Program-made: the position numbers and the translations under genes | Origin: a virus | Strand: one strand, 5' to 3' | IMG/VR virus record: IMGVR_UViG_3300045922_000565 | Span: 1 to 45,848 of that record | DNA length: 45,848 nt | In this document: one piece after another, positions 8,666 through 16,481 of the stretch | How positions within the stretch are numbered: the first letter of the stretch is position 1 | Layout of the letters: every line of letters begins with the position of its first letter | Notes under the pieces: generated by a model | Seen by the model: only the letters and a program-made list of their open reading frames with translations | Database searches by the model: none | What the model was told of the DNA's origin: nothing

Positions 8666-9010
8666 ATGAAGGTTAGAGTTTACAGAAATTTACATAAAAA
8701 ATGCTTATCTGTACAGCATAAAACCGCTAAGGGTTGGAGACTGTGGAAACATGTTGATAGGGCAAATCTTACAAATGTTGAATTTAAAGTTTACCAAAAT
8801 GGTAGAGAGAAGGTACTTAAGGAAAAGCAAAAGAATGTGCATGCTTTTGTTATTGGGGAGTGGGAGGAATCGGATCTTGTTATAAAAAATCCTAAGGCTG
8901 TATATTACAACCCATACCAAACCAGCCAGTTTGTCTTGTTGTCTAGTGGGGAGGAAATTTTAAACGCTAATATGGCGATAGTTGAGCCGCACAAAGTGGT
9001 TGTTGACTAG
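8666..9010 (+). CDS. Conserved phage hypothetical protein (114 aa)
   Basis: Basic N-terminal half (MKVRVYRNLHKKCLSVQ, then KGWRLWKHVDRANLTNVEF) followed by GREKVLKEKQKNVHAFVIGE. This resembles a small protein seen in many large phages, usually annotated hypothetical. It is an isolated plus-strand gene among minus-strand head genes, with its own consensus promoter, so it is likely expressed early and independently. An ACGGAG SD precedes the ATG. Its stop overlaps the 3' end of the convergent connector gene by four bases. Function is unknown. Confidence 0.8.
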   Translation: MKVRVYRNLHKKCLSVQHKTAKGWRLWKHVDRANLTNVEFKVYQNGREKVLKEKQKNVHAFVIGEWEESDLVIKNPKAVYYNPYQTSQFVLLSSGEEILNANMAIVEPHKVVVD

Positions 9011-9822
9011 ATATTAGAAATAAAATATCTATTATTAAATATCATTTGAATTTTCGATAGCATGCGCTCTCTTCGTTGATTAAGTGCGTCTATCCTTGCT
9101 TGATAGATTTGGGGCCCTGCAGAGCTGGAGCTTTGAGAAATGCCGTCTTGAGATAGGGATTGGCTGGTAAACGTATTTTGATTCTGTTTTGCGGACAGGA
9201 TTTCAGTAGCGGCGGAAAGTCCCACAAGGTCGTTAATTAGTACGGGCAAATTCCCCTCTTTATCTCCAAAACCTACAATCGTCTTAACTTCAAAGAACGC
9301 AGGTATCCAACGAGCAAATCCGATGGCTTGCAAAAAAATCGAATTTCCAGTGGTATCGCCTGTTTGAATGTTGCTTCCGCCAGCAATTGTAGAAAGAAGC
9401 GGGAGGAAGTTAATCTGAGATTTGGTCTTAATATTGCCTTTCTCAATCCATTCTTGGGGTGCTCTCCAAACGGTTTGCCCGTCTGAAGATACAATTTCTA
9501 CCGACACAACGGATTGGACTGGGCGCCTTTCACATTTAAAGTGCCAGTAATTGTGGATATGGTTGTACTCGTATGGCTTTCTTTCCGTCACTTCAATGGG
9601 CCACAAAGGCATGTTAAGGAGCAGCTCTATTTCTTGGATAGCAAGCCAAATCTCCTGTTTAATCTCATCTTCGCTATAGTCTGAAATATCAACGCCATGA
9701 AGATAGCGACTTTTAAGTTGGGCGGGTGTAATTAGCGGTTCAACTCTGCTAAAAAGATCGGACGTTTCAGATGCCGATTGAGGGTATGACTTAGTTTTGT
9801 AGGTTCTTCCTTTGCTGGCCAT
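9007..9822 (-). CDS. Head-tail connector / neck-like structural protein
   Basis: 271 residues from the ATG in a TAATG overlap with the upstream gene, with an AGGAGG SD; an in-frame TTG six bases earlier has no such support. The N-terminal helical region (LITPAQLKSRYLHGVDISDY, then EDEIKQEIWLAIQEIELLLN), the RRPVQSVVSVEIVSSDG strand and PQEWIEKG follow the pattern of phage head-completion or neck adaptors, which start with a helix bundle that packs on the portal. Position in the head module supports this. The Gln/Ser-rich segment near the C-terminus is probably flexible. The exact family is not certain. Confidence 0.6.
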   Translation of the reverse strand: MASKGRTYKTKSYPQSASETSDLFSRVEPLITPAQLKSRYLHGVDISDYSEDEIKQEIWLAIQEIELLLNMPLWPIEVTERKPYEYNHIHNYWHFKCERRPVQSVVSVEIVSSDGQTVWRAPQEWIEKGNIKTKSQINFLPLLSTIAGGSNIQTGDTTGNSIFLQAIGFARWIPAFFEVKTIVGFGDKEGNLPVLINDLVGLSAATEILSAKQNQNTFTSQSLSQDGISQSSSSAGPQIYQARIDALNQRRERMLSKIQMIFNNRYFISNI

Positions 9823-10241
9823 TAACAACCTCCTACATCATTAAGTTCAACAGAAATCGCACCTCTAACAACAACTCTTTTAGTGTTGGTTCCCTCAGTT
9901 AAAGTAAAAATGAAATTACCAGTACGGGGTAATTGATCGTCATTTAATTGTACTTTCCAAATTGACCTATCTTCAGGAAATGGTTGTGTAGCGTTTACAG
10001 TGAACTTTTCATCATCAAACAAGCTATCAAACTCTACCTCAATTGTTGCTCCGACGGCAGGAATATACCTTAACGGATGATCTGGTAAAGATTCTGAATC
10101 TTTTCCGTAGGTTAATTTATTTAAATCAACTAGACGAAAATAAAATTCGTTTGTGCTCCCTTCCAAAATATAGACCTGATCTTCATATTGAAAATGATTT
10201 ACATTAGCTACATTTTTAAGCATTTTTGCACTTAAACGCAT
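9822..10241 (-). CDS. Virion structural protein candidate (139 aa)
   Basis: Predicted mostly beta protein: YILEGSTNEFYFRLVDL, RYIPAVGATIEVEFDSL, RSIWKVQL, NFIFTLTEG and KRVVVRGAISVEL. Similar unnamed proteins sit beside neck genes in other large phages, which suggests a structural or neck-associated role. It ends in a TAATG overlap with the connector-like gene and follows the Nudix gene with almost no gap, so it is co-transcribed. No catalytic motif is present. Function is inferred from position only. Confidence 0.7.
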   Translation of the reverse strand: MRLSAKMLKNVANVNHFQYEDQVYILEGSTNEFYFRLVDLNKLTYGKDSESLPDHPLRYIPAVGATIEVEFDSLFDDEKFTVNATQPFPEDRSIWKVQLNDDQLPRTGNFIFTLTEGTNTKRVVVRGAISVELNDVGGC

Positions 10242-10242
10242 A

Positions 10243-10638
10243 TTAGTTCTCCATGTAATACTCTAAAAGTATATTATCCTCAATCGGAATGTGCAAATCC
10301 TCAACCACTTTGGATGGGTCTACGTAGATTAGCTCTTTAAATTCTTTGTCAGGGTCTTTAGAAGGGTCTGGTTTAGATTTTGTATCAACTTCTAATTTGA
10401 AACCGTAAACCAGCACTTTCCGATCTTTTTTAAACCTTGCATTGATCATTTCAATTTTTCGTGGTTCAAGTCCTGTTTCCTCGATACACTCTCTAATAGC
10501 GCCCGTAAAAGGATCTTCCCCTTCTTCGATTTTTCCGCCCGGATTTGCCCACTTACCCGAATCTGTTCTTTTGCCCATAAGCATATTTCCTTTATCGTCT
10601 TCGATAAGTAGGGCAGCGTATCTTTTAAACTTCTTCAT
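10243..10638 (-). CDS. Nudix hydrolase
   Basis: Contains a full Nudix box, GGKIEEGEDPFTGAIREC followed by IEETGL, matching GX5EX7REUXEEXGU. The box glutamates coordinate the divalent metals used to hydrolyse nucleoside diphosphate derivatives. The substrate (oxidised dNTP, ADP-ribose, NAD or other) cannot be read from the sequence. ADP-ribose or NAD turnover would be an interesting pairing with the ADP-ribosyltransferase-like genes nearby, but that is speculation. The chosen ATG begins MKKFKRYAALL, right at the first strand of the fold, and overlaps the GIY-YIG gene by 14 bases; an in-frame ATG at 10662 is possible. About 131 residues, typical for a single-domain enzyme. Confidence 0.9.
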   Translation of the reverse strand: MKKFKRYAALLIEDDKGNMLMGKRTDSGKWANPGGKIEEGEDPFTGAIRECIEETGLEPRKIEMINARFKKDRKVLVYGFKLEVDTKSKPDPSKDPDKEFKELIYVDPSKVVEDLHIPIEDNILLEYYMEN

Positions 10639-11296
10639 AAAAATTTTCTTTAGTTTCAACATATTCCACTTTCCAGCCCTTGTGGTGTGCGGGCACTGTC
10701 AAAAAACACTTTCCGTTTCGGCCATATGTTTTTAATGGCTGACCTTTTGCTACTTTATGACAATGCGATCTATCCAGTCCATGTTCTTTCATAAAATCGG
10801 TAGGTATATCTGGAATATATGTTTCCCCATCTTTGGTAAATCTCATAGGTCTTGAGTTGAATTTTCTTAATTTTGAGTAATCAACATTTAACTTTTTACC
10901 CTTTCTATTTTTTGACATTTTTTCTAAAGTAATTTCAGAAAATTCAAAGTTTTTTCCGCCAGTAGTCAGGTTATATCCATTAGGCGCTAAACAATTAAAT
11001 TCTTTAATCCAAAACTGCTCTCTTTCGTTTAAGAGATGCGGTTCGCACTGCTCTACAATCTCTACCTTAAAGTTTTTATCTCCGTATTTTAAAATAGCTC
11101 TATAAAGGTAGGCACTAATTTTATTAATTTGACCTTTTTCTAGTTTTCTGGCGTCTTTTCTATGCGATTTCCATCTGCGAGAGGCTGTTTGTCTTGTCTG
11201 ACCAATATATATCATGCCGTTAACGGTATTGGTTATTTTATAAATAACGTTTTTTTTATTTAAGTGAGGTTTTTTTGAATAATCTATTTTGTGCAT
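10625..11296 (-). CDS. GIY-YIG endonuclease (homing-type)
   Basis: The N-terminal catalytic domain has VIYKITNTVNGMIYIGQT, with YKI and YIG in place of GIY-YIG, then a conserved Arg in SRRWKSH, a Tyr/Glu-containing helix and NEREQFWI. NGYNLTTGG closes the domain. The C-terminal part (ITLEKMSKNRKGKK, then a basic region) resembles the nuclease-associated DNA-binding modules of Seg-type phage homing endonucleases. It is wedged between the prohead protease and Nudix genes, overlapping both, typical of a free-standing mobile endonuclease. The ATG at 11296 has an AAGGAA SD; an ATG eight codons upstream lacks one. The target is unknown. Confidence 0.88.
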   Translation of the reverse strand: MHKIDYSKKPHLNKKNVIYKITNTVNGMIYIGQTRQTASRRWKSHRKDARKLEKGQINKISAYLYRAILKYGDKNFKVEIVEQCEPHLLNEREQFWIKEFNCLAPNGYNLTTGGKNFEFSEITLEKMSKNRKGKKLNVDYSKLRKFNSRPMRFTKDGETYIPDIPTDFMKEHGLDRSHCHKVAKGQPLKTYGRNGKCFLTVPAHHKGWKVEYVETKENFYEEV

Positions 11297-13176
11297 TTCC
11301 AACGTTTCCTTGCTTTGCATGCTCTTTTTTCAGGATCTTTTTTACAGTCTATATTGTGCATATCAATTTGACCTTTATTTCTTGCACAAAAAGATTTTTT
11401 TCTTTTCCCACCTTCGGGCTGGGGTCTTTTTAAATTAGATCCCGTTGCTTTATTGTAGGCTTTTCGACCTTTTTCGGTCAAACCGCCCTTGTCTGATTTA
11501 TGATCCGCTTTAAACTTGAAATCTTCAGACTTGCCCATCTTTTTGGATTTTGGAAGTTTAGGGATAACGGACTTAATATTTTTCATTTTTTGATTATGGA
11601 TTTCTTTTAAATGCTTACGTTGACCTTCGTCGAGCGGCTTAAAATTAGTCAGGCCAAATCTCATGCGTTTTTTATCTGCCTGTTTAATTCCTGATTTTGG
11701 GTCGGCATAATTTCTAGCGCCAGCTTCGCTTGGGCTATGTACGTTTTTATTTTCGTTTTCTTCTGCGCTGGCAGCTCTTTCGGCTCTAGTTTTTTGTTTT
11801 TCTTTTTTTGTCTTGCCTTCGCTTACCTTTGCCTTTTTTATTGGCTGACAGCTTCCTTTAGAGTAGGGTTTTTTGCCGGGCGTTGGCTCATACCCTTCCC
11901 AACACCTACCTTTTTTACTTTTTTCAAAAAGATCCTCTAACTCATTTTCTTGTTTTTTCATGTCAATATAAACATAAGTTTTAGCAACATTTAAAACATC
12001 TTCTTGAGAGAGGTGAGGTTGATTTTTCTTAATAGTTTCGATAAGCAAGTCTTTATGTTTAAAGACATCCCAAGTCTCGTTAATTATGGATTTTAGAATT
12101 TTATTTTTTTTCATTGAAGTCAATCCATTTTCCTCTTTGTGAGGTATTAATCTATATCCACTGCTTTCTATTTTTTTGGCTCCTCCATGTTTTTCATTAA
12201 TTTCTTTTAATGAAAGCGGAGTTGAAGTGATTCTTTGTTTGCCCTCATATATGTGGTATTTATCTTCTTTTTTTCTCATAATTTTAGTTTTTACAGCCTT
12301 TCTTAATGGGTTTTCTGTGTCGATCTCTTTTTTCCAAGTTTCGGGGTCTTTGTAAATAGAGGCCCCAGATCTCACTTTTGGTTTATTGTGTAAAATTCTA
12401 TCTCCAACTTTAGCCCTTTCTGGGGCTTCAGCCATTGAACTGAATATCCTTTTAGGTTGTGTTTTAATTCCTTCCCTGTGCTCGCCAGTAGCGGTGGTAA
12501 TAGGAGTATAATCTCTTGTACTTTTTTGCCCCGTTTTAACATTTTTAACGCGAGCTAACTGCTTGAAATATTTAGTGCCTGATTTTTTAAGATCAGCTTC
12601 TTCCGCCATAGATTTTTTCATAGAATCTTGTACTTTTTTCTTGGCAATCTGCGGAATAAACTTATCAGCTTGCTCGTCGGTTAGCAATTCGGCAATACAA
12701 GCCTTATTGCAGGGGCGGTGGGTGTAAGCCCAATCACGGGCAATACACTTCTTAATTCTATTCCCTTCTTTATCAAGACGACTACCTTCGATCGACCACC
12801 AGCTCATGCCGTTGGTTTTATCAGTGTCTAGGTGTTGATCGAATTTAGCTTGGGCAAGGGCGTCTTTAGCGCCTTGATGTCCCATTTTATCAAATAAGAC
12901 TGCCGCAACATACATGTAAGGGCGTTTTCTGGCCTTTTCCCAAAAATATTTATGAAGTTCGTGTTCGCAGTCGGACTCTTTTAGAATTTTTTTGCAATCT
13001 ACAATCTTTCCAATAACTTGGGAGCTATTATCGTTCTTATGTTCAAAATGCACCTTCCCATCCTTAAGAAGGGAGCTGTGATCAATCCCTTTTATTTCTA
13101 TAATTTCACCAGAACTATCGATATCTTCTGTTGCGCCAATTCCAGCAAGAAAAGAACCAATTTCACTGTTTTTCAT
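11284..13176 (-). CDS. Prohead protease with long basic C-terminal extension
   Basis: 630 residues. The first 170 resemble phage prohead (T4 gp21/U9-type) serine proteases: GATEDIDSSGEIIEIKG, HFEHKN with likely catalytic His46, VIGKIVDCKKI, and GMSWWSIEGSR with likely Ser128, then THRPCNKACIAEL. The protease would cut scaffold, capsid N-termini and internal proteins during head maturation. The rest is unusual: a Lys-rich middle, CWEGYEPTPGKKPYSKGSC, and a Cys-rich C-terminal domain (residues 564-630, GGLTEKGRKAYNKATGSNL to RWKCTK) of a type common in marine and freshwater phage proteins, often annotated DUF6321. AGAGG precedes the ATG. It lies divergent to the capsid operon, as expected for its role. 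Confidence 0.75.
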   Translation of the reverse strand: MKNSEIGSFLAGIGATEDIDSSGEIIEIKGIDHSSLLKDGKVHFEHKNDNSSQVIGKIVDCKKILKESDCEHELHKYFWEKARKRPYMYVAAVLFDKMGHQGAKDALAQAKFDQHLDTDKTNGMSWWSIEGSRLDKEGNRIKKCIARDWAYTHRPCNKACIAELLTDEQADKFIPQIAKKKVQDSMKKSMAEEADLKKSGTKYFKQLARVKNVKTGQKSTRDYTPITTATGEHREGIKTQPKRIFSSMAEAPERAKVGDRILHNKPKVRSGASIYKDPETWKKEIDTENPLRKAVKTKIMRKKEDKYHIYEGKQRITSTPLSLKEINEKHGGAKKIESSGYRLIPHKEENGLTSMKKNKILKSIINETWDVFKHKDLLIETIKKNQPHLSQEDVLNVAKTYVYIDMKKQENELEDLFEKSKKGRCWEGYEPTPGKKPYSKGSCQPIKKAKVSEGKTKKEKQKTRAERAASAEENENKNVHSPSEAGARNYADPKSGIKQADKKRMRFGLTNFKPLDEGQRKHLKEIHNQKMKNIKSVIPKLPKSKKMGKSEDFKFKADHKSDKGGLTEKGRKAYNKATGSNLKRPQPEGGKRKKSFCARNKGQIDMHNIDCKKDPEKRACKARKRWKCTK

Positions 13177-13189
13177 TTTTTACCTCTAA

Positions 13190-13207
13190 AATATACAATA
13201 AAGATTG
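13190..13207 (-). promoter_or_regulatory. CAATCTTT-N4-TATATT element before the prohead protease
   Basis: Minus strand CAATCTTT-ATTG-TATATT, preceded by AAAAG. CAATCTTT lies 23 bases before the ATG. If TATATT were an ordinary -10, transcription would begin near or inside the AGAGG SD, so the element may instead be a phage-specific promoter with an upstream start, or an mRNA leader signal. Confidence 0.5.
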
Positions 13208-13274
13208 CTTTTCCTATTACATTTTTGAACAAAAATAAATATTTTTGCTCTGAACCACAGTCCAAGTATTTAAA

Positions 13275-13331
13275 ATCATTTATTTAATTCTGTAAATGAT
13301 AATTATTAAATAAAAACGCACATTTACGTGC
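13275..13331 (+). promoter_or_regulatory. Inverted repeats in the capsid-operon leader
   Basis: ATCATTTA (13275-13282) and TAAATGAT (13293-13300) form an eight-base inverted repeat with a ten-base spacer. A second small hairpin, GCAC-ATTTAC-GTGC, spans 13318-13331, just ahead of the GGAGG SD of the head operon. They lie in the roughly 180-base divergent region between the protease and head operons, and may be an operator, or an mRNA 5' structure protecting a highly expressed transcript. No consensus promoter is obvious. Confidence 0.4.
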
Positions 13332-13356
13332 ACAACCCATTTATTTGGAGGAAATC

Positions 13357-13809
13357 ATGACCCCTAGCACAGCTAAAGCGGAATCACTTATCCGCAAACT
13401 AGAAGAGCATTTAGGTTTCAGATTGAAAGGCAACTCAGGTCTGGACACTATTCGCGCTCTTAAAGATTCACAAGGATGGCCTGCCATTATTATGTCTGCT
13501 GGCGGCAACGAAGCTGCAAACCAACCAGTATGTCTCGTTCGCATTAAAGGTGCCGATGCTGTATCACCTGACATCTTCGGAAACTCTTTCTCTGCTTTTG
13601 CGCCACATGCGGTTGATGTTGTGTTCGACGACACAGCTCTTTCTCATAAAGATCTAGCTATTGTTATGCACGAAGTAACCAAGCTTGCTTCTAAAACACG
13701 TGTACGTCAAGTTACAGGCGGTACAGCGGTAACAATTTCTTCTGCTGATTCTGCAAGCATTGTTGCTTCTCTTGAGCATGAACTACGTTGGCCAACTAAG
13801 AGCGTTTAA
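13357..13809 (+). CDS. Head structural (possible decoration) protein
   Basis: 150 residues from the ATG eight bases after GGAGG; the GTG-type start further upstream would include the SD. The N-terminal helix (TAKAESLIRKLEEHLGF) is followed by a predicted beta-rich body with VCLVRIKGADAVSPDIFGN and FAPHAVDVVFD. It is the first gene of the capsid operon, ahead of scaffold and capsid, with the same raised GC and biased codons as the capsid gene, so it is probably abundant. Small proteins in this position are often capsid decoration or head-vertex proteins; that is inference. Confidence 0.75.
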   Translation: MTPSTAKAESLIRKLEEHLGFRLKGNSGLDTIRALKDSQGWPAIIMSAGGNEAANQPVCLVRIKGADAVSPDIFGNSFSAFAPHAVDVVFDDTALSHKDLAIVMHEVTKLASKTRVRQVTGGTAVTISSADSASIVASLEHELRWPTKSV

Positions 13810-13838
13810 TATCAACCACTTACTGAATGGAGCAATCT

Positions 13839-14438
13839 ATGAAAAAACATTATACAGAAGAAGATATGCTCAGAGTCATTCAAGAGGTTGAAGCTGAATT
13901 TTCACAAGCTCTAGCTAAGGCTGAAGCAGAAGTCAAGCAAGAAGAGGCTGCTAGTGAAAATACTGAAAACGTCGAAGCTGACTTTGAACAAGAGATTGAA
14001 GAACTCTATTCTTCTATGGAAAAATCAGAAGCTGAAACTCATTTGAAAGCACTTTCAAAGGTTCTTGGCGTCTCTGAAATGAAAAAGTCCGAGGAGAGTG
14101 AGGAAACCAAGCTACTTAAGTCTGAACTTGAAGCTGTTAAAGCTTCTAACGAAGAGCTTAAGAAAAACTTGGAAAAGGCTATTGAAATTATCACTAAGAG
14201 TGTTAAGCCAGCCGCTCCACAGCGCAAAGCTATCACTTCTGAAGTAGATTTTATCAAGAAGTCTGAAAACGAAAATACCGCCCAAGAAAAAGATTTTGCA
14301 AAACTTTCTAAGTCGGAAATCAAATCAGCTCTTAGCGAAAAAATTCGCTCTGGCAAGCTTGAGAAGAAAGACAAAGAAGCTATTGTAAGTTTTTACGAAG
14401 GCAAAACAAACATCGAATCAATTAAACACCTTTTATAG
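13839..14438 (+). CDS. Capsid scaffolding protein candidate
   Basis: 199 residues, highly charged and nearly all helical, Glu/Lys/Ala/Ser-rich with predicted coiled coil (LLKSELEAVKASNEELKKNL) and a compact basic C-terminus ending FYEGKTNIESIKHLL. Scaffolds typically have this composition and sit directly before the capsid gene; their C-terminus often binds capsid subunits. The ATG at 13839 has a GGAG SD seven bases upstream, preferred over the ATG four codons earlier, which would contain that SD. The stop is ten bases from the capsid ATG. No enzyme motif is present. It is the expected substrate of the protease at 11284-13176. Confidence 0.75.
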   Translation: MKKHYTEEDMLRVIQEVEAEFSQALAKAEAEVKQEEAASENTENVEADFEQEIEELYSSMEKSEAETHLKALSKVLGVSEMKKSEESEETKLLKSELEAVKASNEELKKNLEKAIEIITKSVKPAAPQRKAITSEVDFIKKSENENTAQEKDFAKLSKSEIKSALSEKIRSGKLEKKDKEAIVSFYEGKTNIESIKHLL

Positions 14439-14447
14439 GAGGAAACA

Positions 14448-15833
14448 ATGGTCAGCGAACAATTAACAGACCTTTTGAAAGCGCTAGAGGCGGGTTCTTA
14501 CAATGCCGCTCCTAGTACGCTTACTCAAGGTGCAGCTCTTCAAATGGAAGATCTTTCACCCGTAATGGAAGTTGTCACTTTTGACGATTCTCACATTAAA
14601 CTTCAAAAAATGGTTTCTAAGAAATCAGTGAAGTCAACCCTTTTCCAATTTAACCGTCAGCTTGACTACGGTATTTTTGGCGGATCAGCTCAGTATGAGG
14701 GCGGTATCGGAGAAGAAGATACTTCAAACTTCGTACGTGCTACAGTTCCTATGGCGTACTACTCAACAACTCGTCGCGTATCAGTCGCTGCTAACCTAGT
14801 TGCTACCGTCGATGGCGTAAAAGCTGAAGATCGTGCGGCTAAAGACGCTGCTATGAAGCTTTCTGCTGATATCGAGTTCGACCTTTTCCGCGGTCAGTCT
14901 GATTTCTCTAACGCTGGTGTTTTTGACGGAAACCCATTGGCTATCGCTGATATGCCAAATATGCGCGGTGTTGATTCTCAAATTCGTGAGTCAGACTCTA
15001 TCGCTAACACTCAAGATTTGATGTTTGCTGAATACGGCTCAAATCAGTCTGTTATCGTTGCTGTTAACGGCGCTTTGGCTCAATCAAACATCGAAGATGC
15101 TGCTGTTAAGTCTGCTATGCAAATGGGCCGTGCTGATAAGCTCTTGCTCGATCCTATTGCTCTTTCTAAGTACAATAAGATTGCTTTCGCAAAAGAGCGT
15201 ATCATGCTTGCTGGCTCAGCTCAAGACGCTTCAGGCGCTCAATTGCGTACTCAGTGGACTAGCTCTGCTGTTGTATCTCTAGAGCCTTCTCGCTTCTTGT
15301 CTGCTAAAACAGGCCCAGCACGTGCTCGTTTGGGTTCTCCTGCCGCTCCTTCTGCTACTGCCGCTGCTGCTGCTGATGCCGCTTCACAATTGGCTGCTGG
15401 CTCTTACACATACTACGTAACTGCAGTATCTGAAAGAGGCGAGTCTGTGAAGTCTTCTAACGTAGTTCAGGCTATCACCCTTGGTCAGCGTTGTGATCTC
15501 ACCATTAACCAAGTTTCTGGTGCAAAATATTACAACGTTTATCGTTCTAACGCTGGTGGATCTGCTGCTTCAGCTAAATTCATTGGTCGCGTTAAAGATT
15601 CAGGCGCTGCCACTACTCTGTTTGTAGACTTGGGCAACCGTGAGCCGGGTTCAATTACTGGCTTCTTGATTCAAGCAGACACAATGGAAATGGCAGAACT
15701 TGCTCCATTCACTTCTATGGAACTTGCGGTAAGTAACTTGAGCATGCCAAAAGCATTCTTCCAATTCGTTACTTTGGGTGTTAGACAGCCACGCAAAAAC
15801 GTATTGATGGACAATATTGCGGCCTCTATCTAA
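14448..15833 (+). CDS. Major capsid protein (HK97 fold) with Ig-like insertion
   Basis: 461 residues, SD GGAGG. The N-terminal region, STLTQGAALQMEDLSPVMEV followed by TFDDSHIKLQKMV and STLFQFNRQLDYG, matches the pattern of SPO1-like myophage capsids, where a leading peptide is removed by the prohead protease. Residues about 300-395 form an extra domain with SYTYYVTAVSERGES and YYNVYRSN, typical of an Ig/fibronectin-like fold, before the capsid sequence resumes (FLIQADTMEMAELAPFTS and the C-terminal RQPRKNVLMDNIA). The insertion is probably surface-exposed. Codons are GC-richer than in the rest of the window, consistent with very high expression. A strong terminator follows 30 bases after the stop. 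Confidence 0.9.
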   Translation: MVSEQLTDLLKALEAGSYNAAPSTLTQGAALQMEDLSPVMEVVTFDDSHIKLQKMVSKKSVKSTLFQFNRQLDYGIFGGSAQYEGGIGEEDTSNFVRATVPMAYYSTTRRVSVAANLVATVDGVKAEDRAAKDAAMKLSADIEFDLFRGQSDFSNAGVFDGNPLAIADMPNMRGVDSQIRESDSIANTQDLMFAEYGSNQSVIVAVNGALAQSNIEDAAVKSAMQMGRADKLLLDPIALSKYNKIAFAKERIMLAGSAQDASGAQLRTQWTSSAVVSLEPSRFLSAKTGPARARLGSPAAPSATAAAAADAASQLAAGSYTYYVTAVSERGESVKSSNVVQAITLGQRCDLTINQVSGAKYYNVYRSNAGGSAASAKFIGRVKDSGAATTLFVDLGNREPGSITGFLIQADTMEMAELAPFTSMELAVSNLSMPKAFFQFVTLGVRQPRKNVLMDNIAASI

Positions 15834-15863
15834 TAAGTAATTTCCAATACTTATGAATAAAAA

Positions 15864-15884
15864 CCCCGCTTCGGCGGGGTTTTT
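15864..15884 (+). terminator. Rho-independent terminator after the capsid gene
   Basis: CCCCGC, TTCG tetraloop, GCGGGG, then TTTTT; flanking A-tract and T-tract extend the stem. A textbook intrinsic terminator closing the head operon. Confidence 0.95.
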
Positions 15885-15936
15885 ATTTTTCTTTGTTTTG
15901 CATTGATATAAAAATCAAAAAATTATTCTGAAAAAA

Positions 15937-15986
15937 CAATCTTTTAATAAAAATCACCATATAAATACCCCAAAATGACAATCTTT
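15937..15986 (+). promoter_or_regulatory. Tail-tube leader: two CAATCTTT copies and TATAAATA
   Basis: CAATCTTT occurs at 15937-15944 and 15979-15986, and TATAAATA, identical to the T4 late-promoter -10 consensus, at 15960-15967. The second octamer is 17 bases before the tail-tube ATG, directly upstream of the AAAGGAG SD, the same placement as before the 890-residue gene. TATAAATA would start transcription around 15975. Which element is active is not known. Confidence 0.45.
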
Positions 15987-16003
15987 GATTTAAAGGAGAC
16001 TTT

Positions 16004-16465
16004 ATGGCAGCAAAGACTTTTACAGGTGCACGTGCGGTAGTGCGCATCGATAATGAAATAGTAGCGATTGCAGAAAGCTACAGCTATACCGTCAATACCC
16101 CAATGGAGCCTATCCACATTTTAGGCAGATTTAGCTCATCTGAATTGGTTCCTCTTTCTTATGAAGCGGTACCTATTTCTCTTTCGGGTGTTCGTATTAT
16201 TGGTGAAGGCCCTCACAAACAAGGTAAAGTTCTCAAGCTTCAAGATCTTTTGAATGCCGAAGATATTTCTATTACAATTTCCGATCGCCAAAACCCAGAC
16301 GGCCCTGTAATAGCAAATTTTGTTGGTTGTAAATCAACTGGATATTCAACTGGAGTTAGCGCAAAAGGGAGCGCTCGAGTAAATATTAACTATCTTGCTC
16401 GTTACATGCAAATTGAGGATGGAGACCAATCAGAATCCGCTGGTGCAGTCGATTTGCCACAGTAG
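16004..16465 (+). CDS. Tail tube-like protein
   Basis: 153 residues, SD AAAGGAG. The sequence TFTGARAVVRIDNEIVAIAE, then MEPIHILGRFSSSELVPLSY and ISLSGVRIIGEG, follows the beta-barrel pattern of phage tail-tube proteins, with the conserved order of N-terminal strand pair, LGxxSxxELVP turn and SxxRIxGE strand. FVGCKSTGYSTGV matches a later strand. It lies first after the capsid terminator and has its own leader, as expected for a highly expressed tail component. No sheath gene is visible next to it, so the tube assignment rests on sequence pattern and place. Confidence 0.65.
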   Translation: MAAKTFTGARAVVRIDNEIVAIAESYSYTVNTPMEPIHILGRFSSSELVPLSYEAVPISLSGVRIIGEGPHKQGKVLKLQDLLNAEDISITISDRQNPDGPVIANFVGCKSTGYSTGVSAKGSARVNINYLARYMQIEDGDQSESAGAVDLPQ

Positions 16466-16481
16466 ATCGAAAAAGGATAAA

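Noticed and set aside
10441-10480. GGTTCAAGTCC, resembling a tRNA T-loop
   Set aside because: It lies inside the Nudix coding region (opposite strand) and the flanking bases do not form a five-base T stem or acceptor arm.
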